DNA of 64,000 bases from Zingiber officinale (lineage: Eukaryota > Streptophyta > Magnoliopsida > Zingiberales > Zingiberaceae): the NCBI RefSeq assembly GCF_018446385.1, contig NC_055988.1, positions 164,498,209-164,562,208 on the forward strand, read 5' to 3'. Below are positions 12,250-21,253 of this stretch, piece by piece. Under the pieces are notes generated by a model. That model was not told where the DNA came from. It saw only the letters and a list, made by a program, of their open reading frames with translations, and made no database searches. Within the stretch, counting starts at the first letter, position 1; each line of letters begins with the position of its first letter. Made by a program: the position numbers and the translations under genes.

Positions 12250-12498
12250 TTGGGGCCGGGACCCTCGTGCCCAGCCCTCAGAGCCAATCCTTTTCCCGAA
12301 GATACGGATCCATCTTGCCGACTTCCCTTGCCTACATTGTTCCGTGGGCCAGAGGCTGTTCAGATACTGAGCCTTACAAAGCAGCTTGAAGGCCTTACTC
12401 TGGGAAAACCTAAAAAGAAGGAGCCTTTTTATGTTTATCAAGATCCATTAGTGATCTATAAACAGGAAAAGGAAAAGCTTAATGGCAACCCGAAATAG
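12250..12498 (+). pseudogene. Badnavirus ORF2-like tail overlapping the polyprotein start
   Basis: An open frame of about 80 codons has a Pro-rich first half and a Lys-rich second half (GKPKKKEPFYVYQDP). It ends in TAG 12496-12498, 14 bases after the polyprotein ATG at 12482. A basic C-terminus and an overlap with the next ORF fit the small nucleic-acid-binding ORF2 of badnaviruses. No ATG exists in frame, so the N-terminus is lost. The same tail is present in the minus copy upstream of 11715. The assignment rests on position and composition, not on a strong motif. Confidence 0.45.
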
Positions 12499-14524
12499 GC
12501 CAGTAATATCAGAAAGAAGCATCACTGAAACAACAGAACCAGTAACTTCTTCCCAAGAAGACCAAATAAGAAGTTACAGAAGAATGGCAAGAATACGCTA
12601 TGAGGCACAAAGAAGATTTAATAACTCAAGAGGTTCCAGAACCCTGGAAAGTCAGCTGAATCCAGAAGCAGAATTAGAGTTATCACAAAGGCAGAGAGCT
12701 TCACTTGTACCAGCAGAAACTCTATACTCCTCAAATTGGTCAGAACCAAGGCATAGAGTTTATCAGCATTATTCTGAAACCAGAATCTTGGTGGTCGGAG
12801 GTCAACAGAATTTACCATTAATAAATCAAGAAAGTTATTCTATTCTGCGAGCAGAAGGTATGCAGTTAATACATCTAGGTTTGGTTATGATCAGAATACA
12901 TGCTTTGCATCGAAGAAATGCAGGGGTTAATGCATTAATTGTCCTAAGAGACACACGATGGAGAGATGACAGATCAATAATTGGTACAATGGAGGTAGAT
13001 CTCTCAGGAGGTACGCAACTTGTTTATATAGCTCCAAATATGCTTTTAAGCATAGAAGACTTTTTTAATCATATTGAAATAGCTATACAAACACATGGAT
13101 ATGAGGAGTGGAACACTGCAGATTCTAATCTACTAATCACCCGAGGGTTAATTGGTAGATTAACTAACACAAGTTATGCCGATTTTCGTTACAATGTTCA
13201 AAATGTTGCTGACTATCTAGCCAGTGCAGGCATTCATGCAGTATCTGCAACCCCAAGAACTATTTCAGAATTACAGGGAATGAAGTGGATATTACAACCA
13301 CCAAACACATCTCAAACTCGGAATCCGCAGGAGGTAAACACAATTCCTTTAATGGATGGATCTATTGCCCTCTCCTTTAATGGCTATCAGGCAACAAGAA
13401 ACCATACACCAAGAAGAATGAGTAATTTTGACACAGAAGGGATTCAGAATGATGGAGAAGAAGAATTTGTTGGTGTATTCATTGAATCAGAACCAGAACC
13501 AACAAATAAATGGGAAGCATTGGGACAACCGGATACAAATCCTAGATGGGACACTCTGGGAGAACCCAGTGGAAGGTATAACTTTTATGTTAATTATGCT
13601 GCACCTCCATCTGCCCCTTTTATTCCTCCTAGCAGGCCAATGTGGGACGATGATGATGATAAGCCAAGCACAGAAACTGAGATTGTTGCAGAAGCAGCTT
13701 TTCCTAGTATATGGGAAGATACTCCATGGGAAGAAGACCCATATCTGGATATCTACGGGTTTGACGAAGAAACTCATATCACAGATGATGATGAGGAAGA
13801 TTTAAGTGCATATTTTCTGGGGTTAGAAAATCTTGAAAATGAATATCCAATTTCGCCTAACACTGTACTTCCAAATGAACAGCAGGTTAACTGGGAAGAT
13901 TCAGACAGTGAGTCGGAACAATACTGGCAAAACACGGTGGAACAAGTGGAACAAATAGAAGAACAATACTTTACTGCCCAAACAACAGAGCAAATGGAAG
14001 AGTTATCATTAACAGAAAGCTCTTCAGTAAATGAAGATAAAACAGGTGAGCAAGACGTTACAAATGAAATTGCTCATGCAGGAATTGAAGCCCCCTTACT
14101 AGAACAATTGGAAGGATTGGAATATCCTATTCTCCGAAGTATGATGAATCAAGCACTTAATGAAAACGCATTTTCTAGCACGAGCGCTATTTCAAGGTAT
14201 AATCCACCACCTGAACCTTTAATGGGGCAAATTAATTATCCACCAGCGCAGGTTAATGAAAGAACACCACAGCATCCAGAAACAGCCATCAGTGGAAAGT
14301 TTAAACCACGGGGATATAATCATCAGCCATGGACACTCCCATCAGCCCAGACTAATGATGGTGCAATCTTAATTCTTCCAGAAGATATTGGACAATATTC
14401 AGAGGTAATATCTAGATGGGAATCTATTACAAGTAATCTTGTTAATCAAAAGACATGGCTAGACAATTCCCAAAAGGTACAATTCATCGAAAATTTATTA
14501 GGGGAAAATGAAAAGAAAATGTAG
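12482..14524 (+). pseudogene. Polyprotein segment 1: movement protein and coat N-terminus
   Basis: ATG 12482 opens one frame that is continuous to 18310 except for two amber stops; this is the piece before the first stop (TAG 14522-14524). The movement-protein core lies at about residues 100-270, followed by an acidic region (330-530) and the beginning of the coat domain. Movement proteins of this family form tubules through plasmodesmata (family knowledge). The inverted copy reads a sense codon at the stop position. Single-codon damage in an otherwise open frame suggests limited decay since integration. Confidence 0.9.
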
Positions 14525-16984
14525 ATCCAATGGCGAATGGCTTATGCTGCTGAGTATGAAGCCCTTATACAAATGGCTGGGGAAACCCAGAACATTTTGT
14601 CTGCCATAAGAAGATCCTTTCTACTAGAGGATCCTTATCAAGGATCTACGGTAGAACAGGACCAGGCATATATTGATATTGAACGATTATCTTGCAACAG
14701 TATGAAGGATATTTTCAATTTCCTTAATGATTATAAGGTTTTGGCAGCAAAATCAGGACGGATGTTCATTAGCACTGAGCTTTCAGATAAACTATTCCGA
14801 AAAATGCCACCTATAATCGGTAATGAAATTGAAGCTGCCTTTAAAGCAAAGTATCCAGCTAATCAGGTAGGTGTAATACCTAGAATTCATTTCACATACC
14901 AGTATTTGGCAGAAATATGCAAAAAGGCGGCCATACAGAAAAGTGTAAAAGACCTTGCTTTCTGTAGCAAAATTCCAATACCAGGTTACTACAATAAGCA
15001 GAAAAAGTATGGTTTACGAAAAGCCAAGAACTATAAAGGAAAGCCACATGATTCCCATGTTCGGGTTTTCAAGAAAAAGAAGGCAGAACAGCAGAAAAAA
15101 TGCAAGTGTTTCATCTGCGGGGAGCCAGGCCACTTTGCCCGAGATTGTAAGAAGCAAACGGGCAATATTGCAAGAGCAGCTATACTTAATCAATTAGATC
15201 TACCCTCTGACTATGATATATTATCTGTAGATCTTAATGAAGCTGATTCTGATGCAATTTGTTCCTTTTCAGAAGGAGAAGCAGGCCCAAATTATGTAAA
15301 TCTAGTCCTGGAAGAAACACCCTGGATACAGGAAACAGCATTCATGTTGGGATCAGAAAACTGTGGATGGCGAAGTCAGGTATTTGTAGGAGACAAAATG
15401 AAAAACTGTCAACATACTTGGGAAGAAAATCAGGTGATTACAGAAAGTAAGTATGTTTGTTGTACATTATGCAAACTTATCACAACAGATAATATGCGCA
15501 TACATTGTACAAATTGCAAAATGACAGTATGCCCTGCTTGCGGTCCATTTTATTTGAATAAAACACTGACTATGAAGAAAACAGAAACAATTCCGCCATA
15601 TGACAAAGGTGAACAGATAATTGAGGAACTCATTGATTATACCAATTATCTGCAGAATATAGTTGACAAAGGAAAACAAGTGCAAGACAATTTATACCTA
15701 AAGGTACGCCGTTTAACAGAAACTGCCAAATTACCTGTCAAACGAACAAATGGTGCTGCTGGTTATGATATCTATATTGATGAGGAAGTTCATATTATGC
15801 CTCAACAACAATGCTTAATTAAAACTGGTATTAGCCTGGAATTCTCAGAAGGCTATTATGCTCGAATAGCACCTAGATCTGGCAGTGCCCTTAAACTTAA
15901 TTTCATGGTCAATGCGGGTGTCATTGACTCTGATTTCCGGGGGGAGGTATGCCTTTTAATCTATAATTTTTCCGATCTCACTTTATCTCTTGAAAATGGC
16001 AGATCAATTGCTCAGTTGATCTTTGAGAAAATTATGACACCACCAGTAGTGGAGGTAAGTAATTTAAGACAAACAATTCGAGGAACTGGTTCCTTTGGCT
16101 CCACTGAAATAGAGGAAGAACCAAGGTCTTCTGAGGAATTAATATTCTCGGCAGCGAGAAGGTCTCTAATCAATCGGCTTTATAATATTGAAATTATTCT
16201 TCAGATTCCAGGAATAAGTGACGCAAAGATTCAAGCTATTTTGGACACAGGAGCTACAACGTGTTGTATTAGCAGGAATTCTTTACCCAAGGAGGCTTTT
16301 GAAGATATTAATTATAAGGTACTTTTTTCTGGTATCAATTCACAACAGGAGGCCACGAAGAAGCTCAGAGCTGGATATATGGTTATTGGAGTCCACAAAT
16401 TCAGAATCCCTTTTACTTACCAATTAGAAATGAATTTGAAGGACGGAATTCAAATGCTGGTTGGATGCAACTTTATTAAATCTATGACTGGAGGTTTGCG
16501 AATAGAGGGATCAGAGATTACCTTTTATAAGGAAATCACAACTATAAAAACTTCTCCAGAAGTATTTATCACAGCAAAGGCAATTGCAGAAGAGGAAATA
16601 GGTGAAGAAGAATATCTGGGTATTCATGAAGATTTCTTTATTCCACGGTATTCTCTAGCAGATATTGATTTCAAAATGAAGTATGCTACGACCATGCAAA
16701 AGTTAAAAGATTCTGGATATATTGGGGATGATCCATTATTACACTGGTCAAAGAATAAGGTAATATGTACTTTGGATATAATTAATCCTGATATTACTAT
16801 ACAGGATAAACCACTGAAGCACGTCACGCCAGCAATGGAAGCAGCCTTCAAGGTACATATTGACGCCTTATTAAAAATCAAGGTAATACAGCCCAGTTCA
16901 AGTCGACACAGGACAATGGCATTTATAGTTCAGTCAGGAACTACTGTTGACCCAGTTACAAAGCAGGAAAAGAAAGGAAAGTAG
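14525..16984 (+). pseudogene. Polyprotein segment 2: coat, cysteine motifs, dUTPase, protease
   Basis: Same frame as segment 1, ending at TAG 16982-16984. Visible in order: coat protein core (to about 15080), zinc knuckle C-X-C-X2-C-X4-H-X4-C (15101-15148), and second cysteine signature C-X2-C-X11-C-X2-C-X4-C-X2-C (about 15458-15541). Next is a complete dUTPase (about 15736-16105) with all five motifs: AAGYDIY, PRSGSALK, NAGVIDSDFRGEV, GRSIAQLIFE and RGTGSFGST. Then come an aspartic protease with DTGAT (near 16240) and the first part of RT. dUTPase hydrolyses dUTP and limits uracil in DNA. Most Caulimoviridae lack it, though I recall it in a few badnaviruses and some endogenous lineages. Confidence 0.9.
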
Positions 16985-18310
16985 CGACTTGTCTTCAATT
17001 ACAAAACATTGAATGATAATACTCATAAGGACCAGTATTCACTTCCAGGGATAAATCTTATTCTAAAGAAAATTGGAAATAGCAAGATTTTCTCCAAATT
17101 CGACTTAAAGGCTGGATTTCATCAGGTAATGATGGCAAAAGAGTCAATACCATGGACGGCATTCTTGGTTCCACAAGGACTTTTTGAGTGGAAGGTAATG
17201 CCCTTCGGGTTAAAAAATGCACCAGCAGTATTCCAGAGAAAAATGGACAATTCCTTTAAAGGTTGTGAAGAATTCCTGGTGGTATACATCGATGATATTC
17301 TGGTATTCTCGGAGGATGAAGAACAACATTGCACTCACCTTAATGCAGTACTAGAAATTTGCCAAAGGGAAGGGTTGGTATTATCTCCAACAAAAATGAA
17401 GATAGCCCAGCGGGAAATGGAGTTTCTGGGTGTAGTCGTTGGCAACCGAAAAATACGACTACAACCTCATATTATTAAAAAGGTGATTGATTTTGATGAA
17501 AAGACCCTACTTACTTTGAAAGGTTTAAGATCATTCCTTGGTATACTAAATTATGCAAGGTCTCATATACCAAATCTTAGTAAGATACTAGGACCATTAT
17601 ATTCAAAGACATCTCCACATGGAGACCGGCGTTTCAAGGAATCAGATTGGGCTATTATTCGTCAAATTAAGTCATTGGTAAAAACCCTGCCTGACTTAGA
17701 ATTACCCCCTAACCATGCATATATTATTATTGAGACAGATGGAAGCATGGAAGGATGGGGAGGAGTCTGTAAATGGAAGGAAAAACAGTATGACCCAAGA
17801 AATACGGAGAAGATATGCGCCTATGCTAGCGGGAAATTCTCAACAGTAAAATCTACAATTGATGCTGAAATACACGCGTGTATGGAGGCATTAACCACCA
17901 TGAAAATTCACTACCTGGATAAAAAGGAGATAACGTTACGTACGGATTGTCACGCCATAATCAAATTCTTCAACAAATCCGTAAATAACAAACCATCTCG
18001 GGTAAGGTGGATAAATTTTACTGACTATATTACTGGTACAGGTGTTGATATCAAGTTTGAACATATCTCGGGGACAAGCAATGAGTTGGCAGATGCCCTG
18101 TCAAGGTTGGTGCATCACATCACCAACAAAGCATCCTTATCTATTGATCAAGAGCACTTTCTTCAACAAGTAGATGAATCCTTGAATGAAACGCAAGGAG
18201 CAGATGACACCATGAAAGACGTTTTGGCCAGAACTATTACGACCTTAATGGCTAAGGAAACTTTTGGAAAAGTTGAGCCTCTGGGAGCCGCTTTTTCAAA
18301 AGTAAAATAA
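16985..18310 (+). pseudogene. Polyprotein segment 3: reverse transcriptase and RNase H
   Basis: The same frame continues after the second amber stop to TAA 18308-18310. RT blocks are visible, including FDLKAGFHQV, MPFGLKNAPAVFQ and the catalytic YIDD (17285-17296). RNase H follows (about 17730-18110) with TDGS, DAEIHA, RTDCHA and ELADALSR, supplying the four acidic catalytic residues. The downstream coding end overlaps an imperfect tandem repeat. RT and RNase H residues look intact; the damage is the upstream stop that separates RT finger sequence from its palm. Confidence 0.9.
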
Positions 18311-18371
18311 TTCAAACAGCATCAACTTTTGGAAAGCTGAGCCTCGGGGAGCCGCTTTTCAAAAAGCATAT
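18258..18371 (+). repeat. Imperfect tandem repeat at the polyprotein end
   Basis: A unit of about 65 bp starting AACTTTTGGAAA and containing GAGCCGCTTTTTCAAAA occurs at 18258 and again at 18323. The first copy encodes the polyprotein C-terminus and stop; the second lies in the 3' untranslated region. Each unit can fold by pairing its ACTTTTGGAAA start with its TTTCAAAAGT end. Confidence 0.7.
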
Positions 18372-18510
18372 GATTCCATCACTAATAATGAAGCACTACC
18401 GTAAGGAATCAATCCTCTATCAGAAATAATTGAGCTTGTTGTGTGTCTTGTTGTGTGTTTAAAGTGTAAAATAATGCAGTTGGATGAGAAAGCTTGAAAG
18501 GAAATAAAGA

Positions 18511-18572
18511 TGACGATGGGGCCCCCTAAGCGCACCCGGTCTTTATTCCTTCCTTGCTCATCGCTATATAAA
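18511..18572 (+). promoter_or_regulatory. Pararetroviral pregenomic RNA promoter
   Basis: TATATAAA at 18565-18572 is preceded by a TGACG motif at 18511-18515, the core of the as-1 activator element used by plant pararetroviral promoters. Its place between the polyprotein stop and the primer site is the expected one. In its present position it would transcribe rightwards into the gene tail and the minus-strand LTR at 18887. Confidence 0.75.
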
Positions 18573-18671
18573 CCCTAGCATGAAAGCTTAGAAAGGCATG
18601 CGAAAGAAACTTCGAAGTCTTACTAAGCCTAAAGAGTCCAGTCCTGTTTATGCTTGAGTTTGTGAGTGCCT

Positions 18672-18677
18672 AATAAA
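18672..18677 (+). terminator. Pararetroviral poly(A) signal
   Basis: AATAAA lies 100 bases after the TATA box and 77 bases before the primer-site remnant, the usual spacing for the terminally redundant pregenomic RNA of this family. Confidence 0.65.
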
Positions 18678-18760
18678 AATTTCCTGAGCTCAAGTACCAA
18701 TCGGTCAGAACTCAGGTTTTCCTCTTGTTTAATTCCCGCTGTCGCTGTCTTTTTGGTATC

Positions 18761-18853
18761 GACCTACGAGAGGACGAGCGGACTCGTCACACTGAGCTAC
18801 TGGCACTGCTCCGGTCGTTGGGTTCCAGACCACCTCCTTCATCATCTCAGTAG
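18761..18853 (+). pseudogene. C-terminal end of the Transposase_32-like gene
   Basis: Directly after the viral primer-site remnant the sequence encodes 30 residues, beginning DLREDERTRHTELLALL and ending in a Pro/Ser-rich tail, then TAG 18851-18853. Its charged, Leu-spaced pattern continues the coiled coil encoded in reverse at 7525-7716. Its first nine bases (GACCTACGA) are those at which that reverse copy ends. This identifies it as the displaced end of the gene that starts near 3303, about 11 kb away because of the viral block. Confidence 0.6.
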
Positions 18854-18886
18854 TTATGATTGTAGTTCCGTTTTTGACTCTATTAC

Positions 18887-20753
18887 TGTTAGGATCGTCG
18901 TACTCGGCTAGAGAGGGGGGTGTGAATAGCCGACCCCAAATTGCTCGTTTCTTCCTACGGTTAGGGTTAGCGCAGCGGAAATAACTAAATAGAAACGCAA
19001 AAAGGAAAGATCAAACCTCAAACTCAAACTCGACGATGTAACGAGGTTCGGAGATGAAACTCCTACTCCTCGGCGTGTCCGTAAGGTGGACGAAGCCTAT
19101 CAATCCGTCGGTGGATGAGACCTCGGAAAACCAGCTAATATAAACTCCTTCTGGGTGAAGAAACCTCACCACAATAACTCTTGCAACAGCAAGATAGAAG
19201 TACACAAAATACAAAGAAGCACAAGACAATATGAATGTAAAACAAACAAGCTTGCCTTCTCGTCTGGAGATCCGTTGATGAAGCAGCAGCTTCACGGATG
19301 CCAGCAGCAGGGAAGCTCACGCGAAGCTTCAAGAAGTATGAGCTCAGCAAAGCTCGCAGAAGAAACTCGAAGAACTTGCAAGAAGAAGTACTGTAGAGTC
19401 GCCGACTCTTTATATAGTCGAACACTCGCAAACGCGTAAGAAGAGAAAGATCGAGATCTGGCCGCTGTCACTCAACGGCGGCCCGGACCGATCAGCCCAA
19501 CCCGATCGGTCCACTATCGCCCCGATCGGTCTTGGGACCGACAGCAGCCTCGACCGATCGAGCTATGTCGATCGGTCCAGAGGAGTCCGATCGGTCCTGA
19601 CCGATCAACCTTTCTTCTTCTTCTCTTTGCTTCCGACGGTCGAGACCGATCGATCCACGAACCTTATGTTGTCTCGGTCTGGTCACCGATCAGCTATCCA
19701 ATGGATCCCCGGATCGATCCAGAGCTTGGTTTTTCCCAATACCAAGTCCCAAGTCTCCCACACCAACATCCGGCAACCTCGACCTCTTGGTACATCATGC
19801 TTAGCATCCGGCCACCCTCGACTGCTAAGACTCCCCACCAAGTATCCGGCCAATCCTTTGACCCACTTGGACTTTTCTTTTCGTGCCAAGTATCCACTCC
19901 CTCGACCTACTTGACCTTCTCAACACCGGATGTCCGATCATCCTCGATCAATCTGGATTTTTCCTCGCCGGCTTCACTCACCGGGACTTTACCTAGCTTC
20001 ACTCACTAGGGTTTTCACCGGCTTCACTCACCGTGATTTCTAATGCGCCCGCCACTCACCAGATTTTCCAACCGCCTGGCTTCACTCACCGGACTTTTCC
20101 ACCGCCCGGCTTCACTCACTGTGACTTTCACCCAGCTTCACTCACTAGGGTTTTCACAACCGCCTGCTTCACTCACCAGACTTATCCGTCTCACTGGCGT
20201 CACTCACTGTGACTTTCCACATCCGGTCCGAGAACGAGCTACCGAGCCCCTCTCGACTACACGGGAACGAGCCACCGAGGCCCTCTCCGACTTCCATCCG
20301 GCCCAGAACGAGCAGGCTCCGAGCCCTCTCGACCACACGGTCAGAACGAGCACCGAGCCCTCTCCGACTTCCCATGTGCCAAGCTTCCATACTTGGATTC
20401 TCCGTGCCAAGTCTCCATACTTGGACTTTTCCCGTGCCAAGCTCCCTGACTTTTCACCACGCCAAACTCCCCGCTTGGACTTTTCACCACGCAACTCCCG
20501 CTGACTTTTCCCGCAAGCTCCCGCTGACTTTTCCGAGTCAGGTCAACTCACCTCGAGTCAACCAGGTCAACCTTGACCACGGGTTGCACCCACAATCTCC
20601 CAAGCTTGTATCCTTGTAAAACATCAAGATACAACTTTTCTGTTCACGTCAAACATTGTCAAACATAACTCGTCAAACATCAAAACACAACTCGAGTCAA
20701 GTCAACTCGAGTCTGATCAACCAGGTCAACCTTGACCTAAGGTTGCACCAACA
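18887..20753 (-). repeat. 3' LTR of the gag-only Ty1-copia element
   Basis: 1867 bp, against 1992 bp for its partner. The minus-strand TATA box is at 19409-19416, and a dense CCGATCGG/GATCGGTC cluster (about 19487-19720) sits just upstream of it. Minisatellite-like CTTCACTCACC repeats lie at 19970-20200. The differences from the partner LTR are many small changes, often at CTG or CCTGG, and start near 19370. This LTR's promoter points out of the element, towards the pararetrovirus block. Confidence 0.85.
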
Positions 20754-21253
20754 ATCTCCCCCTTTTTGATGTTTGACAAAACTCATAATCAAGTTAGGTT
20801 AACCCGATAACCTAACTTAGGTTTTCTAATGTTCTTCCTTGAACATTCTCCCCAAACCTACACTCTCCCCCTTTTTGACACACATCAAAAAGAGTGAATC
20901 AAGGTCAAGAGTTTCTTTCTAATGAAGGTCACATACCTTTCATTGAAACCCTTAATTTCCCCCTTGATACGAAGGTCAACAATTAACTTAGTGATAATCT
21001 CATATCACTCAAGTCTTTAGGAGTAAAAACTCCCCCTAAAAGTCAACTCCCCCTTGACTAATAGGTAAAACTCCCCCTAAAGGTCAACTCCCCCTTGACC
21101 ATTGCACCAACAATGTCTTGGAGAGTTTCAAGCCTTTAGAAATCTAAACCACCAACTTCCAGTTGAAATTTCAGTCAACAGTCGAAAAATTAGCATTTCG
21201 CACGCTCTGATCGGTCACCAGACCGATCAGCCTTCACTGGATCAGTCACCAGA
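20754..21253 (-). other. Non-coding 3' internal region of the gag-only element, part 1
   Basis: No reading frame of note. Next to the LTR the minus strand has a polypurine tract (AAAAAGGGGGAGAT), the plus-strand primer of reverse transcription. A GATCGGTC/GACCGATC cluster near 21209-21250 marks the target into which the three-LTR array inserted. The sequence resumes at 33993. Confidence 0.7.

Larger units (their letters stand above)
11913..18760 (+). mobile_element. Endogenous badnavirus-like pararetrovirus, nearly complete plus-strand copy
   Basis: The copy begins 67 bases before a tRNA-Met primer-binding site (11980) and runs through leader, ORF2-like tail, polyprotein, promoter and poly(A) signal to the next primer site (TGGTATC, 18754-18760). 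The unit from primer site to primer site is 6774 bp, short for a badnavirus (usually about 7-9 kb). The leader before the polyprotein is only about 500 bp, so ORF1 and most of ORF2 appear missing. About 74 bp at its start (11913-11986) repeats its end (18688-18760). Two amber stops break the polyprotein, so it is a defective provirus. Confidence 0.9.

Noticed and set aside
12482..18310. An intact, potentially active pararetrovirus
   Set aside because: Two in-frame stops, a missing ORF1 and most of ORF2, and a broken second copy make it a defective provirus as it stands.
19627..20619. Several plus- and minus-strand frames rich in Pro, Ser and His
   Set aside because: They lie inside the LTR repeats and are not kept in the partner LTR.
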